A stretch of DNA of 39,006 nt from Rhizopus sp. PT2906 (GCA_025529335.1 JAMYHX010000426.1:1-39006); one strand, 5' to 3'; counted from the stretch's first letter, positions 10,568-23,711 are shown. Notes: a model not told the origin generated them from the letters alone. A program made the numbers and translations.

Positions 10568-13500
10568 ATGTCCCTTTGGTCAAACAAACAAACTAATGAA
10601 TATGAAATGAGAGAAGTTGTCGACCTAGATTCTTATATTGCACAAGTAGACGGTCGAAATAGTTTAAATATACTCGATACCACTAGTGACGACAACGGCA
10701 GTGACAGCACAATGAGCATAGACGAAGGCTATAAATACAACTATGAACAGAGAAATTTTGAAGGGGATGAAGCAGAGCAAAGTTTAGTCAACAATAACGA
10801 AAACAGCAGTAATGATATAGAAAGAGGCGAAGTGCATAAGAACATACTGAGCAAGCAAAAGGTAGATAAAACGGTCTATTTAATAAATACTAAGCAGAAT
10901 ATATAATAGAAAGCAAGTAAGAAATGGATCTGCGTCGGTTTTCTGATATTTCTTTTACTGTTATGGCTCATATGGACTATTGGATTGAGTCAGATTAGTT
11001 CAGGTACCTGTCTATTCTTTCTTTAAACATAGAAGACTAATTCAGCTCATAGAAAACATTGATCAGCAATCAAATAAAGCAAAACATATAGACTTTCCTG
11101 ACTTGTATAATACATCATTCTTCCCTAAAACAGCAAACTTGAAATGGGTTCATAATGGTAGATGCATAATAGCTGACCTTGTATTTTACACATTAACACA
11201 CAGGCATATTTTATAGATTCAAAGGACGGCTTACATACATACATAGAATCATTAACAGGCAGCATAGTCATGGAATCAATTGAAAATGATAATCAGAAGA
11301 TACTTGTTGATGGATCAAGATTAGTAAATATTCACAAGCTTATATTAATACTGATAGCTAATACTTGTATAATTAGAAAGTTAACAACAATCCAATAACT
11401 TATTATTCCTATGAAATATCCAATGATAACCAATACGTACTATTCACAACGAATTTGACAAAACAATGGAGATGCTCGACACTTTCAAACGTTTACATAT
11501 TTGACATAGCAAGACAGTCATTGTTGCCATTAAACAACATGTCTACTATCCATTCAGCGCCCGCCATATCCCAAACACTTTGGAGCCCCTCAGGACATCA
11601 GCTCGTAATATGCATATGAATTAACAAAAAGACTCATCTAATCATGAACGTATTAGGCTTATGTTATGAACAATGATCTGTATGTGACAAACCTAGTGAA
11701 TCATACTAGAATTACACACGATGGATCAAGTACAATATTTAATGGTGTTCTTGATTGGGTTTATGAAGAGGAAGTATTTGACAGTAATCTTGCTATGTGG
11801 TGGTCTCCTGATTCGACGCATATTGCTTATTTAAGATCAAATGAAACGAATGTGCATGATATCCGTTTACAGCATTATACTCAAGAAAATAGCATTTACC
11901 CTGAAGAAACAGTGGTCAAATATCCAAAGGTAAGCTTGGGCCGATTAATAGAGTATTTATTCACAGATATATATTAGCCTGGTGCTCCTAATCCACAGGT
12001 TTCTCTTCATGTTCATTCTTTATTATCCAATACATCTGTAGTCCTCACTAGCAACTCTGCTATGAATATTACGGCAAATATAACAACAAATTTTAAAGAG
12101 TTTAATGAAACAGACAGAATAATCACAGATGTCCTTTGGGCAACTAACTCTAGTACACATCTGTTATTTAAACAAACAAACCGTGTTCAGGATATTGAAT
12201 TGACTTCACTAGTCACTTTCAACAAGAATGGGACAGTGATAGAAAACGTACGAACTTATAAGCCAGCAGATGATGGGTGGATTGAATCTTCTCAGTCGAT
12301 GATATACCTGTCCACAAGCTATAGTAAAGAGGGTTATCCTCTTATCTCCTATATAGACCTAATCGACAATGGAAAGGGATTTATGCACCTTGCTGTCATT
12401 AAAATAGGAGCCAAAAAGAGCAAGCATACAACGTGGTTGACAGTAGGCAAATACGAGGTGATACCAAGAACAATTGCCATAGACCGCAAAAGAAACTTTT
12501 TGTAATATGAACTTGCTTCATCATTTAACTGAAGCTAACATCATCTTGATAGGCATTACATTTCCACCGAACAATCGCATCTGGAACGTCATCTGTATAG
12601 AATAAACCTGAATAGTACAAACCCAAGCTCTACAAAGATGTGCTTAACTTGTTCCGATGACCCTACGCAACATGCATATTATTCAGCTTCATTCTCATCC
12701 CTCAATGGATACTATATATTGGATTATATGGGACCAGATGTACCAACCTCCGTTGTTAAAAGTGTCGATAACCCTAAATTTGAAAAGGTACTACAGGACA
12801 ACAGCGCCCTTAAAGAGCTGATAAGCAACTATGAACTTCCTAAGACGCGCATGGTGACTGTTAAGAGTGGAGGGGTGAATATGGATGCGAGGGAACTGCT
12901 ACCGCCTGACTTTGATGCGACAAAAAAATACCCAGTTCTATTTCAAGTTTACGGTGGCCCAGGATCTCAGACTGCTGCATATACATTTGAACTCAACTGG
13001 AGCACATTTTTGGCAAGCAAGCTAGGCTATATTGTGGTGAACGTAATGCACCATATTAAAAATTTGATTAGCAGAGCTGACATATGATCCTATTAGGTTG
13101 ATGGAAGAGGAACAGGGTTTAAAGGAAGAAAATATAGAGTAGGTGTAAAAGGTAGATTGGGAGAGCTTGAAACAATCGATCAAATTAACGCAGCAAAGTA
13201 AAGTGCAAGTGATTATGTCGTAAGCAGTTTTTTTTTAATATTATTCATCAATAGACATTGGGCATCGCTTGAATATGTGGATCCCGCGCGCATTGCTATT
13301 TGGGGTTGGGTAAGTACGCGTAATCATCTTTTAGTGAGCTTGCAGTTAATTTTGGTTTTGTTAGTCTTATGGAGGCTATCTGACATCTAAAGTCATCGAA
13401 GCAAATAGTGGATTGTTCATTGCTGGAATGGCGGTTGCACCAGTTACTGATTGGCGGTATTATGGTAAATAACAAACGAAAAAGGGGGTTCATTTGTATT

Positions 13501-13871
13501 AAAGGGTTCATTCACAGATTCTATCTACACTGAACGGTATATGCTGACGCCTCAAATGAACCCTGATGGATATAACAAAAGTGCAGTGAATAATATGGAA
13601 GGATTCAACAATGCGAAATTCTTTTTGGTCCATGGCACAGCTGATGATAATGGTAATGACGAATTCAACCAATATGTAGCTATTATTTTATATTAAATGC
13701 TTTTGTATAGTTCACTTTCAGAATAGCGCTGTTTTGGTCAATAAGCTAATACAAGCAAATGTTCACAATTATCAAGTTCAGTATTTCCCGGATAGTGACC
13801 ATAATATAGATCACGGAAATGCCAATCAAAACCTTTATTATCTACTCACCAACTTTCTCTGGGAAAGGTAA
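10568..13871 (+). CDS. Dipeptidyl aminopeptidase, type II membrane serine protease (S9B; STE13/DAP2-like)
   Basis: Removes N-terminal X-Pro or X-Ala dipeptides; in yeast the relatives act in the late Golgi (Ste13) or vacuole (Dap2). Exons are 10568-10861, 10910-11003, 11053-11157, 11217-11323, 11377-11604, 11657-11929, 11978-12501, 12553-13042, 13097-13197, 13255-13309, 13365-13464, 13518-13652 and 13711-13871: 888 residues, all phases agreeing. An acidic, Asn/Ser-rich cytosolic tail (1-103) precedes one membrane anchor (about 104-126). The luminal beta-propeller carries the substrate-N-terminus motif DWVYEEE (Glu313/314) and several N-glycosylation sequons. The hydrolase domain has GWSYGG (Ser758), HGTADDN (Asp834) and DSDH (His866), with S-D-H spacing close to mammalian DPP4. 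It appears intact and active. Golgi or vacuolar location cannot be decided. Confidence 0.95.
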
Positions 13872-14512
13872 AATGATATAACGAGCCTGCAAGTATACAT
13901 TTTTGCTAAAATAATTGTATAGTTTTGGAGGAAAGGAGTATCTTCATGTTCGAAAAGAGCTGAATGGCCACTTTTCTGGACCATTAACATCTTCTGAGCA
14001 TTAAAAGTACCTATTTATAATTCTTATTATGCTTATTACTGCCAAACTATGTGTGTTTTTCGTTGAGACGGGAGATTGTGCTTCTACGTGAGATTTTGAA
14101 AAAAAGTATGTAATTTGGTGTCTATAGACGCCATTGTTCAATGTTTTATTCCGAGAAAGAAGGGTCTATATTAAACAAAGCTTTGCTATACTAAGTACAT
14201 TTTCTAAGGGATCCCATTAAAGTCCAAGCAGAAAATGCAAAATGCAACCAACTTTGTATGCCTACACAAGGTGCTCTAAACTTGGCTGTATCACATCTAA
14301 AATGACAGCCTGCAGTTTCTCAATACATCTTTAATTACCAATAAAATATAATAATATGCTGTGTGACAAAGGCAATCAGATTGTCTATTAGAACAGTATG
14401 CTCGACTTACTCTTTGTTGTCATATTCATAAAACAGGCTTCAACTTATCCTTTTCGTAGCTTGATTATATCAATGAGTTCTTTTTTTAAAATATATTTTT
14501 TATTTAAACATT
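13872..14512. other. Intergenic spacer, no feature seen
   Basis: About 640 bp of AT-rich sequence between the DPAP stop and the broken minus-strand gene. It should contain the DPAP 3' end. Short ORFs only; no RNA gene or repeat was recognised. Confidence 0.5.
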
Positions 14513-15607
14513 TTACATTAAAAATGTTTCATGAAGAACTTTGTTCGAGTTGTCTAGATTGCATCTGTACTTGATGATTTCGTTGTACAGAGCAGTAGTC
14601 AACGTACCATCTACAGTTACTTGCGGGTTGTACGAAATTCGGCGACCGCTTACGAGGTTGATCGCTGCGTCAACGACGACAGCAATCTTCCCGTTTAAGC
14701 TTGATCTTATACTCCTGGGGAAGTCGAGGTCATTCTCACCTCGAGGAACGCTTGTATCTATTAATGATACAAGATACTCGTGGAATCCTCTCACGATAAA
14801 CTCTTGATTATCGACACCAAACTTGTTATAGGCCAAGCATCTTAGGATTCGCGAGGCTGCGCATTCTATTGGCCTTGTATTTGTGTAAAGGGGTTTAGAG
14901 TCTTGAAGCCTTTTATACAAAAACGTACACTTCTAAACTCCCACAAATAGTCAGCTGTACGCCTTGAATAATTCTGCAATAGCCTTCCTTCTTTTATGAT
15001 CTCTTCACCCAAAAGAGTGGGTGTGAGAATGTTGATGGTAGTAGTAAATTGCGACAAGTTGGCTATTTGTTCTTTTATTTTGATATTTGCGCCAAGAAAT
15101 GACTTCAATGAACCATCATGCTTACTACCATAAATTCCACCAGTAACAAGAAACTCCATGCAACCATCTAAAATTACTATTTCATGCCAGGCTGTTCGTT
15201 TAAATGATTTCTAGAGAAGTTTGGTTATAGGCTGTTTTGGATAGGACATCCCCATGGTATCCAGAGCACAATTATCAATGCCCACATCATTCCTCAAGAA
15301 TGCGTCTAATTGTGTGACCAGAAGATAGTTGTCTCCAAAGTAACTTACGCATTCAATGAACTTTGAAGCAGCAAACAAAATGATGCTGTTGATTGAACTC
15401 ATATCAACTGGTTTGCTGACAAGATTTTTTTGGTTTAAGAGAGGATAATTGATGTCAGATAAGGGTTGGTATAGTGAGTTCCTATTGATTATATCTGCTT
15501 TTAAAAATTCTTTGAGGAAATATGGGCGGCATACGCAGGAAAACACTACATGCACCAGAAAATACACCAGAAATTAGGCTAATACTACGGACGCTATCTC
15601 TACTCAT
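14513..15607 (-). pseudogene. Broken gene of unknown family
   Basis: A protein-like reading of about 350 residues runs on the minus strand but is interrupted. From an ATG at 15607 the frame reads MSRDSVRSISLISGVFSGAC and then needs a frameshift near 15520, after RMPP, to continue as YFLKEFLKADIINR. An in-frame TAG (CTC TAG AAA, about 15211) breaks the next part, and translation resumes in the same frame with no splice signal. A further one-base shift at an oligo-T run (about 14917) is needed to enter the last 135-residue frame (YKRLQDSKPLYTNTRPIECA onward), which ends at 14513. Compositionally the segments are clearly coding-like. I recognise no domain. Three separate lesions argue for a pseudogene over one sequencing error. 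It may come from a lineage-specific repeated gene. Confidence 0.55.
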
Positions 15608-17189
15608 TATTTATGATGTCGCCCAACAAGGCTTTCCAATGTGCAGCGTCACGTTAAATATGGCCCTATGAAGTTACCGCCTTGGATTGGTACTTTTCAG
15701 GAAGAAAAAGAGATAAAAAAAGAAAAGTTCTTTATTTATTCTACTTTTATGTTGTTAGTTGATTAATCACATTTAATTATGATAAATTCGTATTTACATT
15801 ATTTAGCTTATTTTCTGGTGCATATAGTGTTCACCAAAAAAAAAAAAGGTAAGCGAATTGCATATTTATGGTGCAAATCTGAGCGAGTAGAACATACTGA
15901 AGCACCAAAGAAAAACTAAGAAGCCTAATGAAAATATGCATTAACTCTCCTCTTGGTTTTTGTTCCTTTTTAATGAAACAGGAATGACAATACACAAAGT
16001 ATGTTTAGAGTGTTTACTTGAATAAGATTTTACCAATAGAGATTTATATTGTGTTTAATTTGTTGAAAAGTGCACCATGTGTACCGATTGATACTTCCCT
16101 GCGACTTGGTTGTTTTATATTGTTCTTAGATTGTATTTACTAGAATAAACTGTAATCTTAAGCTGTTAGGCTATACGGTCTTTTTTACAATGAAAGCAGT
16201 TATAAGAAAGCGACTCATTAGAAAGCTACACAACGTTATAGTCAAAGAAATTGTATATTTATTACTAGAAAAGACCTGATTTAGTTCTCAAGACTAAATA
16301 GCCTTGATTAACAGAATCAACCATGAGAAGGTACAGGTTACTGACTCCAAAAAAATAATGTTCCTAATTAAATAGCAGAAATCAAAGCAAAGTGAATAGA
16401 ATAAAAAAAAGGATAACCATATAGAATGAATACAAAGAAGAAAAAAGGGAAGGGATTAGAAACAATGGATACTCCAATCATGTGTCGTCTGCACCAGCCT
16501 TAGTAAAACTAAACACACTGATTGTGCAAGCCAGATTTGGGGAGTATTGAGGAGAAAGCCATATCAAATACGAGCGTAGTCAGGATTCATAAATAACCTC
16601 TGCATTAACTACAAACGTACTCAATATTTAGCACAAATATGAATAAATTCAGAGAATAAAAGAAACTTTTTGTTATTCTTTTTTTTTTTTTTTTTTTTGC
16701 AAGTTCAGAGCTCTTGTCCTTTATTATTGTTCGTTGTGGTATTTATATGTTTTTAACTGTATCTAAGGAAAATGCTAAAAAGGGGAGTTTGTCTGATAGC
16801 ATATCTTTCTAGCGCTTGCCACAGAAATCCAGAGTCGGTATCTGAATTCCTAACAGGCGACTCGCTCACGACAATATCTAGCTTCACTGTATGTATTTAT
16901 AGTAGCAACTTTTATGCTTGTGTTGCCAAGGAAACGTGTCGTACTATAATGATATTTTATACTCTAAATGTCTCATGCTAATAAACTTCATTTAATTACA
17001 GTAAAACAAGATGACTTGGCGCTTTATGTTTAATTCTTGTATAGAATTCAACTTAAAGACAAGTGAATTTCCAAGTTGTGACAACATGATGGGGAAAAGA
17101 CTGTATGCGGTTCTTCAAATTTTCAATATTTAATAAATAAAAAGCGGCTTTCTCCTTAACTCTGCTTTCTTTTCCTCCCAACAAACACA
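15608..17189. other. AT-rich spacer with long oligo-T tract
   Basis: Nearly 1.6 kb with no supported gene. It includes an 11-base A run near 15837 and an uninterrupted run of about 20 T at 16679-16698. The last part must hold the promoter of the glycolipid transfer gene: a CT-rich leader (CTTTCTTTTCCTCCCAACAAACACA-like) precedes the ATG at 17190. No tRNA, repeat or conserved ORF was recognised. Confidence 0.5.
16679..16698. repeat. Poly-T tract, about 20 nt
   Basis: An uninterrupted T homopolymer in the spacer upstream of the glycolipid transfer gene. Length is prone to sequencing error. Confidence 0.8.
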
Positions 17190-18025
17190 ATGACCTATTT
17201 TGAAACTCTCAAGCGCTCTTACACTGATGTTGACACTAGCAAAGGTGTCGATACTGAACAATTCTTGGAAGCTACAGAAGGACTTGTTAAGCTTTTTGGT
17301 ACAGTATAAATAAGGAGAAGTCATCGCAACCTTTGCTCATCTCGTGTTTCTTGTTCACAGACTTGCTCGGCTCTGCTGCTTTCTCAGTTGTTCAAAGTGA
17401 CATGAACGGTAATATCAAGGTAAGCGTGTATTTACGCATTGGATGGGCCAAATACTTACATAGTTGATACAAAAATAGAAAATTAGAGATCGTTATCTGT
17501 CGAATCCTACAGCCAATAACACATTGGAGGAATTAATGAAGAATGAAGCCCCCGAGAAGAAGAGAGTAGCTACCGAAGGTCTCCTCTGGTTGACAAGGTA
17601 AAAAAAAAAAAAAAAAAAAAAAAAGAAAAGCTAAAATGGGGTATTTTATTAAACTCTTTACAAAAGAGGTCTTGACTTTACTGCACAAGCTTTACGTCGT
17701 AGCTTGTCAGATCCTGCTGAAGAATTAAACACTTCCTTCACAAAGGCTTATGAACAGACACTTAAGAAGCACCATAGTATCATTGTTCGTCCTGTTTTTG
17801 CTGTAAGTTCTATCTTTGTCAACATGATCAGGTCTTAATTATTATTTTTTGTAACAGCTTGCAATGAAAGCTTGTCCTTACCGTAAGGACTTTTATGAAA
17901 AGATTGGCGCTGTCAATGACGCTGCTATAGCTCAAATGAAGGCATGGCTCGAAGCTCTTGAAAATATCATTTCCATTATTCAAAACGTTTTTAAAGCAAA
18001 CCCTGCATACATTAAGGGTATGTAA
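17190..18025 (+). CDS. Glycolipid transfer protein (GLTP / HET-C2 family)
   Basis: Cytosolic, all-helical carrier that moves glycosphingolipids between membranes. Exons are 17190-17298, 17361-17419, 17479-17597, 17667-17802 and 17858-18025: 196 residues, the normal family length. The headgroup-binding set of the family is all visible: Asp50, Asn54 and Lys57 in DMNGNIKKIR, Trp93 in EGLLWLTRG and His132 in LKKHHSIIV, matching human Asp48/Asn52/Lys55/Trp96/His140. The final codons GGT ATG TAA are ambiguous because GGTATG could also act as a donor, but reading through gives the right length. The third intron begins with GT followed by 25 A (17600-17624), a likely length-variable tract. It ends 90 bp from the tail of the BRWD gene on the opposite strand. 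Confidence 0.93.
17600..17624. repeat. Poly-A tract within GLTP intron 3
   Basis: Twenty-five A residues begin immediately after the GT of the donor site, so the donor reads GTAAAA. It is intronic and likely length-variable. Confidence 0.8.
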
Positions 18026-18115
18026 ATAAAATACAAACCATTTCATAAACATAGCTACGTGGTTTTTTTTACAGTTGATCAAGTGTTTATTTACATGCAA
18101 GATTCAATAATCTCA

Positions 18116-21100
18116 CTAATCATAATCATCATCGTCCACAATAAAGTCTTCATCATCGTCAGAATTTCCTGTGGACCGTCTTGTTCTCCTTAAAACAGGC
18201 TCTTCCTCCGACTCTTCCTCCCTTTGTAGTTCTTCTTGATACTCATCGTCTGATTTATCAATGATTGCCTTCTTCCTGCCACCACCCTTTGCCCAAGACA
18301 ATGGCATACGAGGGTCTTTATTTCTAGTTAGTAAATACTTTCCTAATGTTGTATTTAACTTACTCATGAAGCGTGTTTTAAAAAAGTTTGCCATTCTAAT
18401 AGCATTCTTATGAGCGGCTGACGATTCATCATTATAACGCATTGCATTCTTTTTGATAAGTTCTATATCATCAATGACGCCCTAAGAAGAGTATTAGTAA
18501 GAGATTTGCTTTCATGGGCATCATTACCTGTTTCGATCTGTAAAATCCATTTTCTAATCTTTCTAGGACCATATCCAGACAGACAGGATAAGGAACAATT
18601 GTAAGATAAGAAGGATATTGATAATAGTCCACTTGTTGTACATAGAGTGCAAAGTCTTCTGAACTTGCTAGCCATATGAGGATGTCTTTGGCTCTCTTTA
18701 TTTCGTCGTTCGTAAGCCTTGGTCCCACATCATATTTATCATAAAAGTTTTCACCATGTGGCACTAATTCCCAAGGACACATATCATCAGGCTTAGAGTT
18801 TGGATCATCCCAGACGACATGAAAGTATGTCCAGGGACTAGGTAAGTTGGCCTGTCTCCACTGCAGTCCTTTTTGGTTAAAGCTAGCTATTGTGCCACTA
18901 TATGTGCCACTCTCATCATAAACAGCATCCACGGCTTGTCCAATTTGAAGGTTACGGAATACATCCATGGATGCATAGAATCTTTCCCAAAGGATAATAA
19001 ATTCAGGGCATCCATCTTCATCAGAATAGTCAATTACTTCTTCTCTATGTAATGATACCCAGTTAGGAGCAGCTTGATGTGATAGGACTTGCTGCAGGTT
19101 TTGTAAACGAAGGAGAGATACCTTGAGCTTACAGTAGGTAGGAGGGCCTACTTGCCAGCTCATGCCAGCCACTTGAGCAAAGATAACAGGCTCATGTCGA
19201 TCGATCACACCATGCTTCTCATCAAAGAGATCCTTCATTTCTGATTGTCTCAGGTACTGTCGATGTCCTTCTGTTAGGATCACAATATGGTCGCCTGTTT
19301 GTGGTAAATATTTCGACACAGATCGCTCAACGTTTTTAATCCAAGGTATTGGCTCGAACAATTCAATTTCATCTTTAGACAATATCCTTGGGAAACCACG
19401 CTGCTTCCCTACTCGTTTGGCGGTTGCTTTTGACTGAACAGGGGGTTTAGGTGGTTCCATCTGCTGAGAGCGTGTTCGTTTAGGACGTGGTGGATGTGTA
19501 CTGGTCGAGGATGAACTACCAATACCATTTTGATGTGATCTGAATGAATAAGGACTCAATGGACCATGATTATCTTCATGGTTATCAACATCGCTAGCCA
19601 TAGAGCGCAGAATCCTTTTCCCTTTGCGGTCTTCTTGTTCATCAGTATAAATATGGCTAGCAGAACTACGAGTGGTAATGCTTGAAGCCCTACCTCTTGT
19701 ATCATAAGCACTGTGGCTGCTCGATGCTATTGGGTAATTATTCTCTCTCTGTATTCTATTCGGACTCTCAACGTTCACAAACACATCCATTTGATCGTCA
19801 TTCACTTCATCAACAGTGACATATTCATTTTCCTCCTCTTCTTCTTCATCCTCTATGTCATCAGGGTCGCTTTCCAAATACGATACATGTGCTAATCGTC
19901 GTCTAAATCGAGGTCTTACAGGCTCCTCTTCCTCGTCATCTGATCTATTTCGCTTACGGGAAGGACGGCCTCTTCGACCTGTACCACGTATATTATCTCT
20001 ATTAAGCCTTGGACGTCCCCGTCTTCTGGGCGCATTTGCTCTTCGCGTACTAGACACTGTGCCTCTACTACTAGGACCTCTGACAGGTGATGGTGAAGGT
20101 CGTCTTTGTCCTGCTCTGCTTCTAGTCACTGGGCCTTCTTCCTCTTGATCAGCATCACTTTCTGCTTGATCATCTCTAGCCACAAAGTCATCCGAGCCAG
20201 CTTCTTCACTACTCTCACCGCTAGAAGCATAAGCTGCGTTATCAGGACCGTCTTCACGGTAATCTTCATCCTCAGAGTCGTCAGGAAGCAAGAATGGCTG
20301 TAATGGAGGAGGAAACTGAAAGGGTGTATTGGCTGCCAGCTCTGCTTCTTCTTCATCGCTTGATTTGACAAAGTCGCGTCTTTTTCGTGCAATAGTAGCA
20401 CGGTCCAATGATGGCAGTTTAATCGCTTTAACTTTTCGCATTCTAAGATAGCATAAGAAAGACCGTTCATTTCAAAGCTGATTTGCTACTTACTCCTCTT
20501 CTTCCATTGCATAACATGCACTTCTCTTCATATCTTCAAGTTCAAATGTTTCAGATACAGTAGGAATATTTCTGCCTATGGGATAGGGAGTAAGTAACAG
20601 TACGGTCAATGGAGGTATATCTTACCATAACCCAATTTCTTTTGATTTGGATAAGCAACGCCTTGCAAGTCGATTATGGAAGAGGGAGGCAAAGCATATG
20701 GCATCTGTTGAGTGGCCTCATCAACAAAACTACCGTCCGTGAAATAACGAAGAGCTTGATAGTCAGACATAAAATATTGTCCCCTTTCCCAGCTACGGAC
20801 TTGCTCATAATCCTTCTCTAGACCTCCAATACCATATAAAGTACAATGTCCCTCTTCATCCGTAATGGCGTATTTCATACCTACATGTAGAGACAAAAAT
20901 CAGCATGGAGCAACAGAAAAAGGGGTGTACATTGTTACCATCTTTTGAAAATTTGGAGTCTGTAAAGGTTCTTCCAGCATGATGATGGCGAGTAATCATC
21001 TTCATTCTAGCTAAATCCCAAAGTATCACATTTCCGTCATAACCAGCAGACAAAAGTGTGCTGGGATCCAGTGGATGATTGTCTAGCGCATAAACCTCTC

Positions 21101-23246
21101 CTCGATGTCCCTTTAGCATACATGCTGGTCTACCGTCATAAGCATAGTACACTCTTATCTCCCCTTGGTTTGACGCCACAATACACCATTTGTCATCTGA
21201 GCTCCAAGCAATCATCGATACTTTGACCTGATTTATGGTTAAAGATGGTTGCTCTGCTGTATTATTTACATCAACACCTTGATCCATACTGGCTACACTT
21301 TCATCGTTGTCATCAAAGGGTATACATGAGCCAAACTCTTCTGCGTCTGTATGTCGTTTATGGCTGATGTTGGATTGTTTATGACTAGGAGCCTCAAACT
21401 GTACAACAGGCGCATCCATAGGCTGTTTCAAGTCCACTTTTAAAAACAGTAAGTATAAATGACTGTAATGATACTGTTTATACTTACATACGATCGACTC
21501 CCACTCCTCTGCAGTTTTATTAAAGTGCCATATACGGGCTGTTCCGTCTTGGCAACTTTAAACAAGTATTAAAAAGCGTATTCCTTATCTCTTGTATTAA
21601 GCTTACCCGCTAAGTATTCTCTGTCCGTTATGACTGTATGCCAAATCTGTCACACTGCCCATATGTCCTTCAAGTATACCAATGGGTACTACTGTTTGTG
21701 ATTGTACATGTCCACTCTTATCAGGGAATAAAACACTTGGCACCCTTCGTCTTCCTCTGCCCACTTGAGATTGATGCTGATTAGCTGAAGAATCATGGTG
21801 GCTAGGTGTTGTGCCTGCATAAACTGCTTCAACAGGTATTGTGGAGAACACATAGACAAATCCGTCATCACCAGCGACTGCAAATTGTGTACCAGTATAG
21901 TTGAACGAAGAACATCGTAAACGATCTCTAGCTCTAAATTTACAACTAAAGGCGATAGGTGAATCTACATCAAAGAATTCCAAGGTATCTCTATCCCATC
22001 TCCAAAGTCGTGCTAGTCCATCTTCATTTGTTGCCATCAAGTAACGAGTGTCATTTCTAGGCGAAGGTGAAAATTTAACAGTTGTAAATGGTTTAATCTA
22101 TATGTATATTGATATAATCGATAAGTGATGTTTTAATTCATATACTTTCTTACTGTTGTTGTATTAGGTCGAAGGCACATGATGGGTTTATATTCATCCA
22201 TAGTCCAGACACGTACACACCCGTCTGAAGAGGCAGTTGCTATCAGTGTGTTTTCTTGATTAATGGCGATATCAGTAATAATATTCTGGTGTCCTCTAAT
22301 TGTGTGAATAAGGTAGCCCGTACGAACGCACCATACTTTGACGAGAAAGTCATCACTTCCCTATAGATTGTTATTTAAATACCCTAAAGAAGCAAGATAA
22401 ACACATACTGTAAATAAACGTCTGTTTGTTTTATCGAAAGCGACACAATAGACTGGATTGCGATGACCTGAGATAGTGACAAGCTAAAATAAAAGAAAAA
22501 GTGAGTAATAAGTCTACACATCAGCATTCTTACTTCTCTATAAAATGTGGATAAAGAGGTTGGCACTTGGTTCTTTTTAAACACTTTGACTCCCAATTCC
22601 CTTGCGATGAGTAATCGATCTAATGTTGGTCAGAATCCATTTAAATAAGGTTGATTTCACACTTACGAATGGATAATCCTCTAAGCTGTTCTTTTGTCAT
22701 GTTTAAATAATTACAATGGTCTTTTTCATCTTGTTTGGGAATGAATGCTGAAAGCATAGTCATCAAAGACCTATCTCCGTGTCTTAAAGCGCTTACTCTA
22801 GCTTTCTTTGGATCACCTGTTTCTTTAAAATGATCTAGTAATTTTTCCAATAAATCGAGTAAATAGCTATCACTAATATTTGGATGTTCTTTTGACTATT
22901 GTTGATAAAAGTAAGTAATTAATAACAAGATGTATTATGCTCTTACTAGTCGGTCTATTGTCATTGGCACCTTTTTGCCTTCATAATTGATTGTGTGTGG
23001 AAGTAGTTCTTTATGCTGAGCCAGTTCATTTTCAAGGACACGTGCAGCATCCTTACAGGGTCCTGCAGCGAGAAATTTCGTAATCAAATAATAAAGCTAT
23101 TGTATAGATTAACAAAAAGAACTGTTGTGTGCGTATGTGTGATCGTGTATAAACCTCTACAGGAAATAAACTATTAATTATCTTTCTTTCTCTTTTCTCT
23201 CTATTTCTTGTTTTGATATATTGGATATGTGTTTACCTTGCTCCAT
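18116..23246 (-). CDS. PHIP/BRWD-type WD40-bromodomain chromatin protein
   Basis: Homologue of animal PHIP/BRWD1-3, chromatin readers that also serve as substrate receptors of CRL4 ubiquitin ligases. Supported exons: 23096-22947, 22895-22667, 22619-22534, 22483-22409, 22360-22154, 22097-21607, 21555-21488, 21436-20939, 20880-20626, 20575-20494, 20442-18528 and 18481-18116, about 1,473 residues. Order: N-terminal helical module (LYYLITKFLAAGPC, near-identical in pattern to animal members); eight or so WD repeats (about 150-620; GHRNPVYCVAF, GSDDFLVKVW, SSDGCVRVW); a long disordered acidic/basic stretch (about 715-1030); a conserved cryptic-Tudor-type region containing CPEFIILWERF; then one bromodomain split by the last intron (YPVCLDMVLERLENGFYRSK, then IELIKKNAMRYND). 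The tail is acidic. The first exon is unresolved: ATGGAGCAAG at 23246-23237 looks like the start but its phase does not match the next exon. Confidence 0.9.
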
Positions 23247-23711
23247 TTTTCAATTTCATAAATTATGACAATCTATGTCAAGACTATATATATTGTTGTA
23301 TTTTATTCTAAAAGAGAGAGAAGGAGAAAGAAAAAAAAAAAAAGCTTAAATCAAAAGAAAGGGCGTAGACTCGAGTATGATACTACACACACCCCATGAG
23401 ACAAACGATACATATGGGTTTCATGAGTCAATGATGGAGGATATTAGTATGAGGCAATGTTCAATACAAACAAAAACATAAACAGACTCAATAAAGTAAA
23501 GTGTAAAAGACTATTAAAAATATCAAGTGTAGATATGTACCACTGTCAGAGGTAATGCAACACCTGAGCAGGTTTATTAAGGTAAAAGAAACACGACCAT
23601 GATTTCAATTGGCCAATCAATTTCATTGATTCAGATAATTTAAGTTATTCAGTGTGTGTGTGTACTGTTGTGTCTTTTTATAAAATAAAATAAATATAAA
23701 AAAAAAGCCTA
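23247..23711. other. Divergent promoter region, BRWD gene / PPPY membrane protein
   Basis: About 465 bp between head-to-head genes. It contains a purine-rich block ending in a run of about 13 A (23331-23343) and a GT-rich run shortly before the plus-strand ATG. Both promoters must lie here. No recognised factor site or RNA gene. Confidence 0.5.

Noticed and set aside
10408..10596. Plus-strand ORF rich in Phe/Ser/Leu before DPAP
   Set aside because: Translation of pyrimidine-rich leader and TC microsatellite.
18014..18080. An extra last exon of the GLTP gene (donor at GGTATG, acceptor TTTTACAG at about 18075)
   Set aside because: It would add a long Ile-rich tail running antisense through the BRWD 3' end; reading through gives the normal family length.
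19816..20148. Ser/Leu-rich plus-strand ORF
   Set aside because: Antisense of the acidic/basic disordered region of the BRWD gene.
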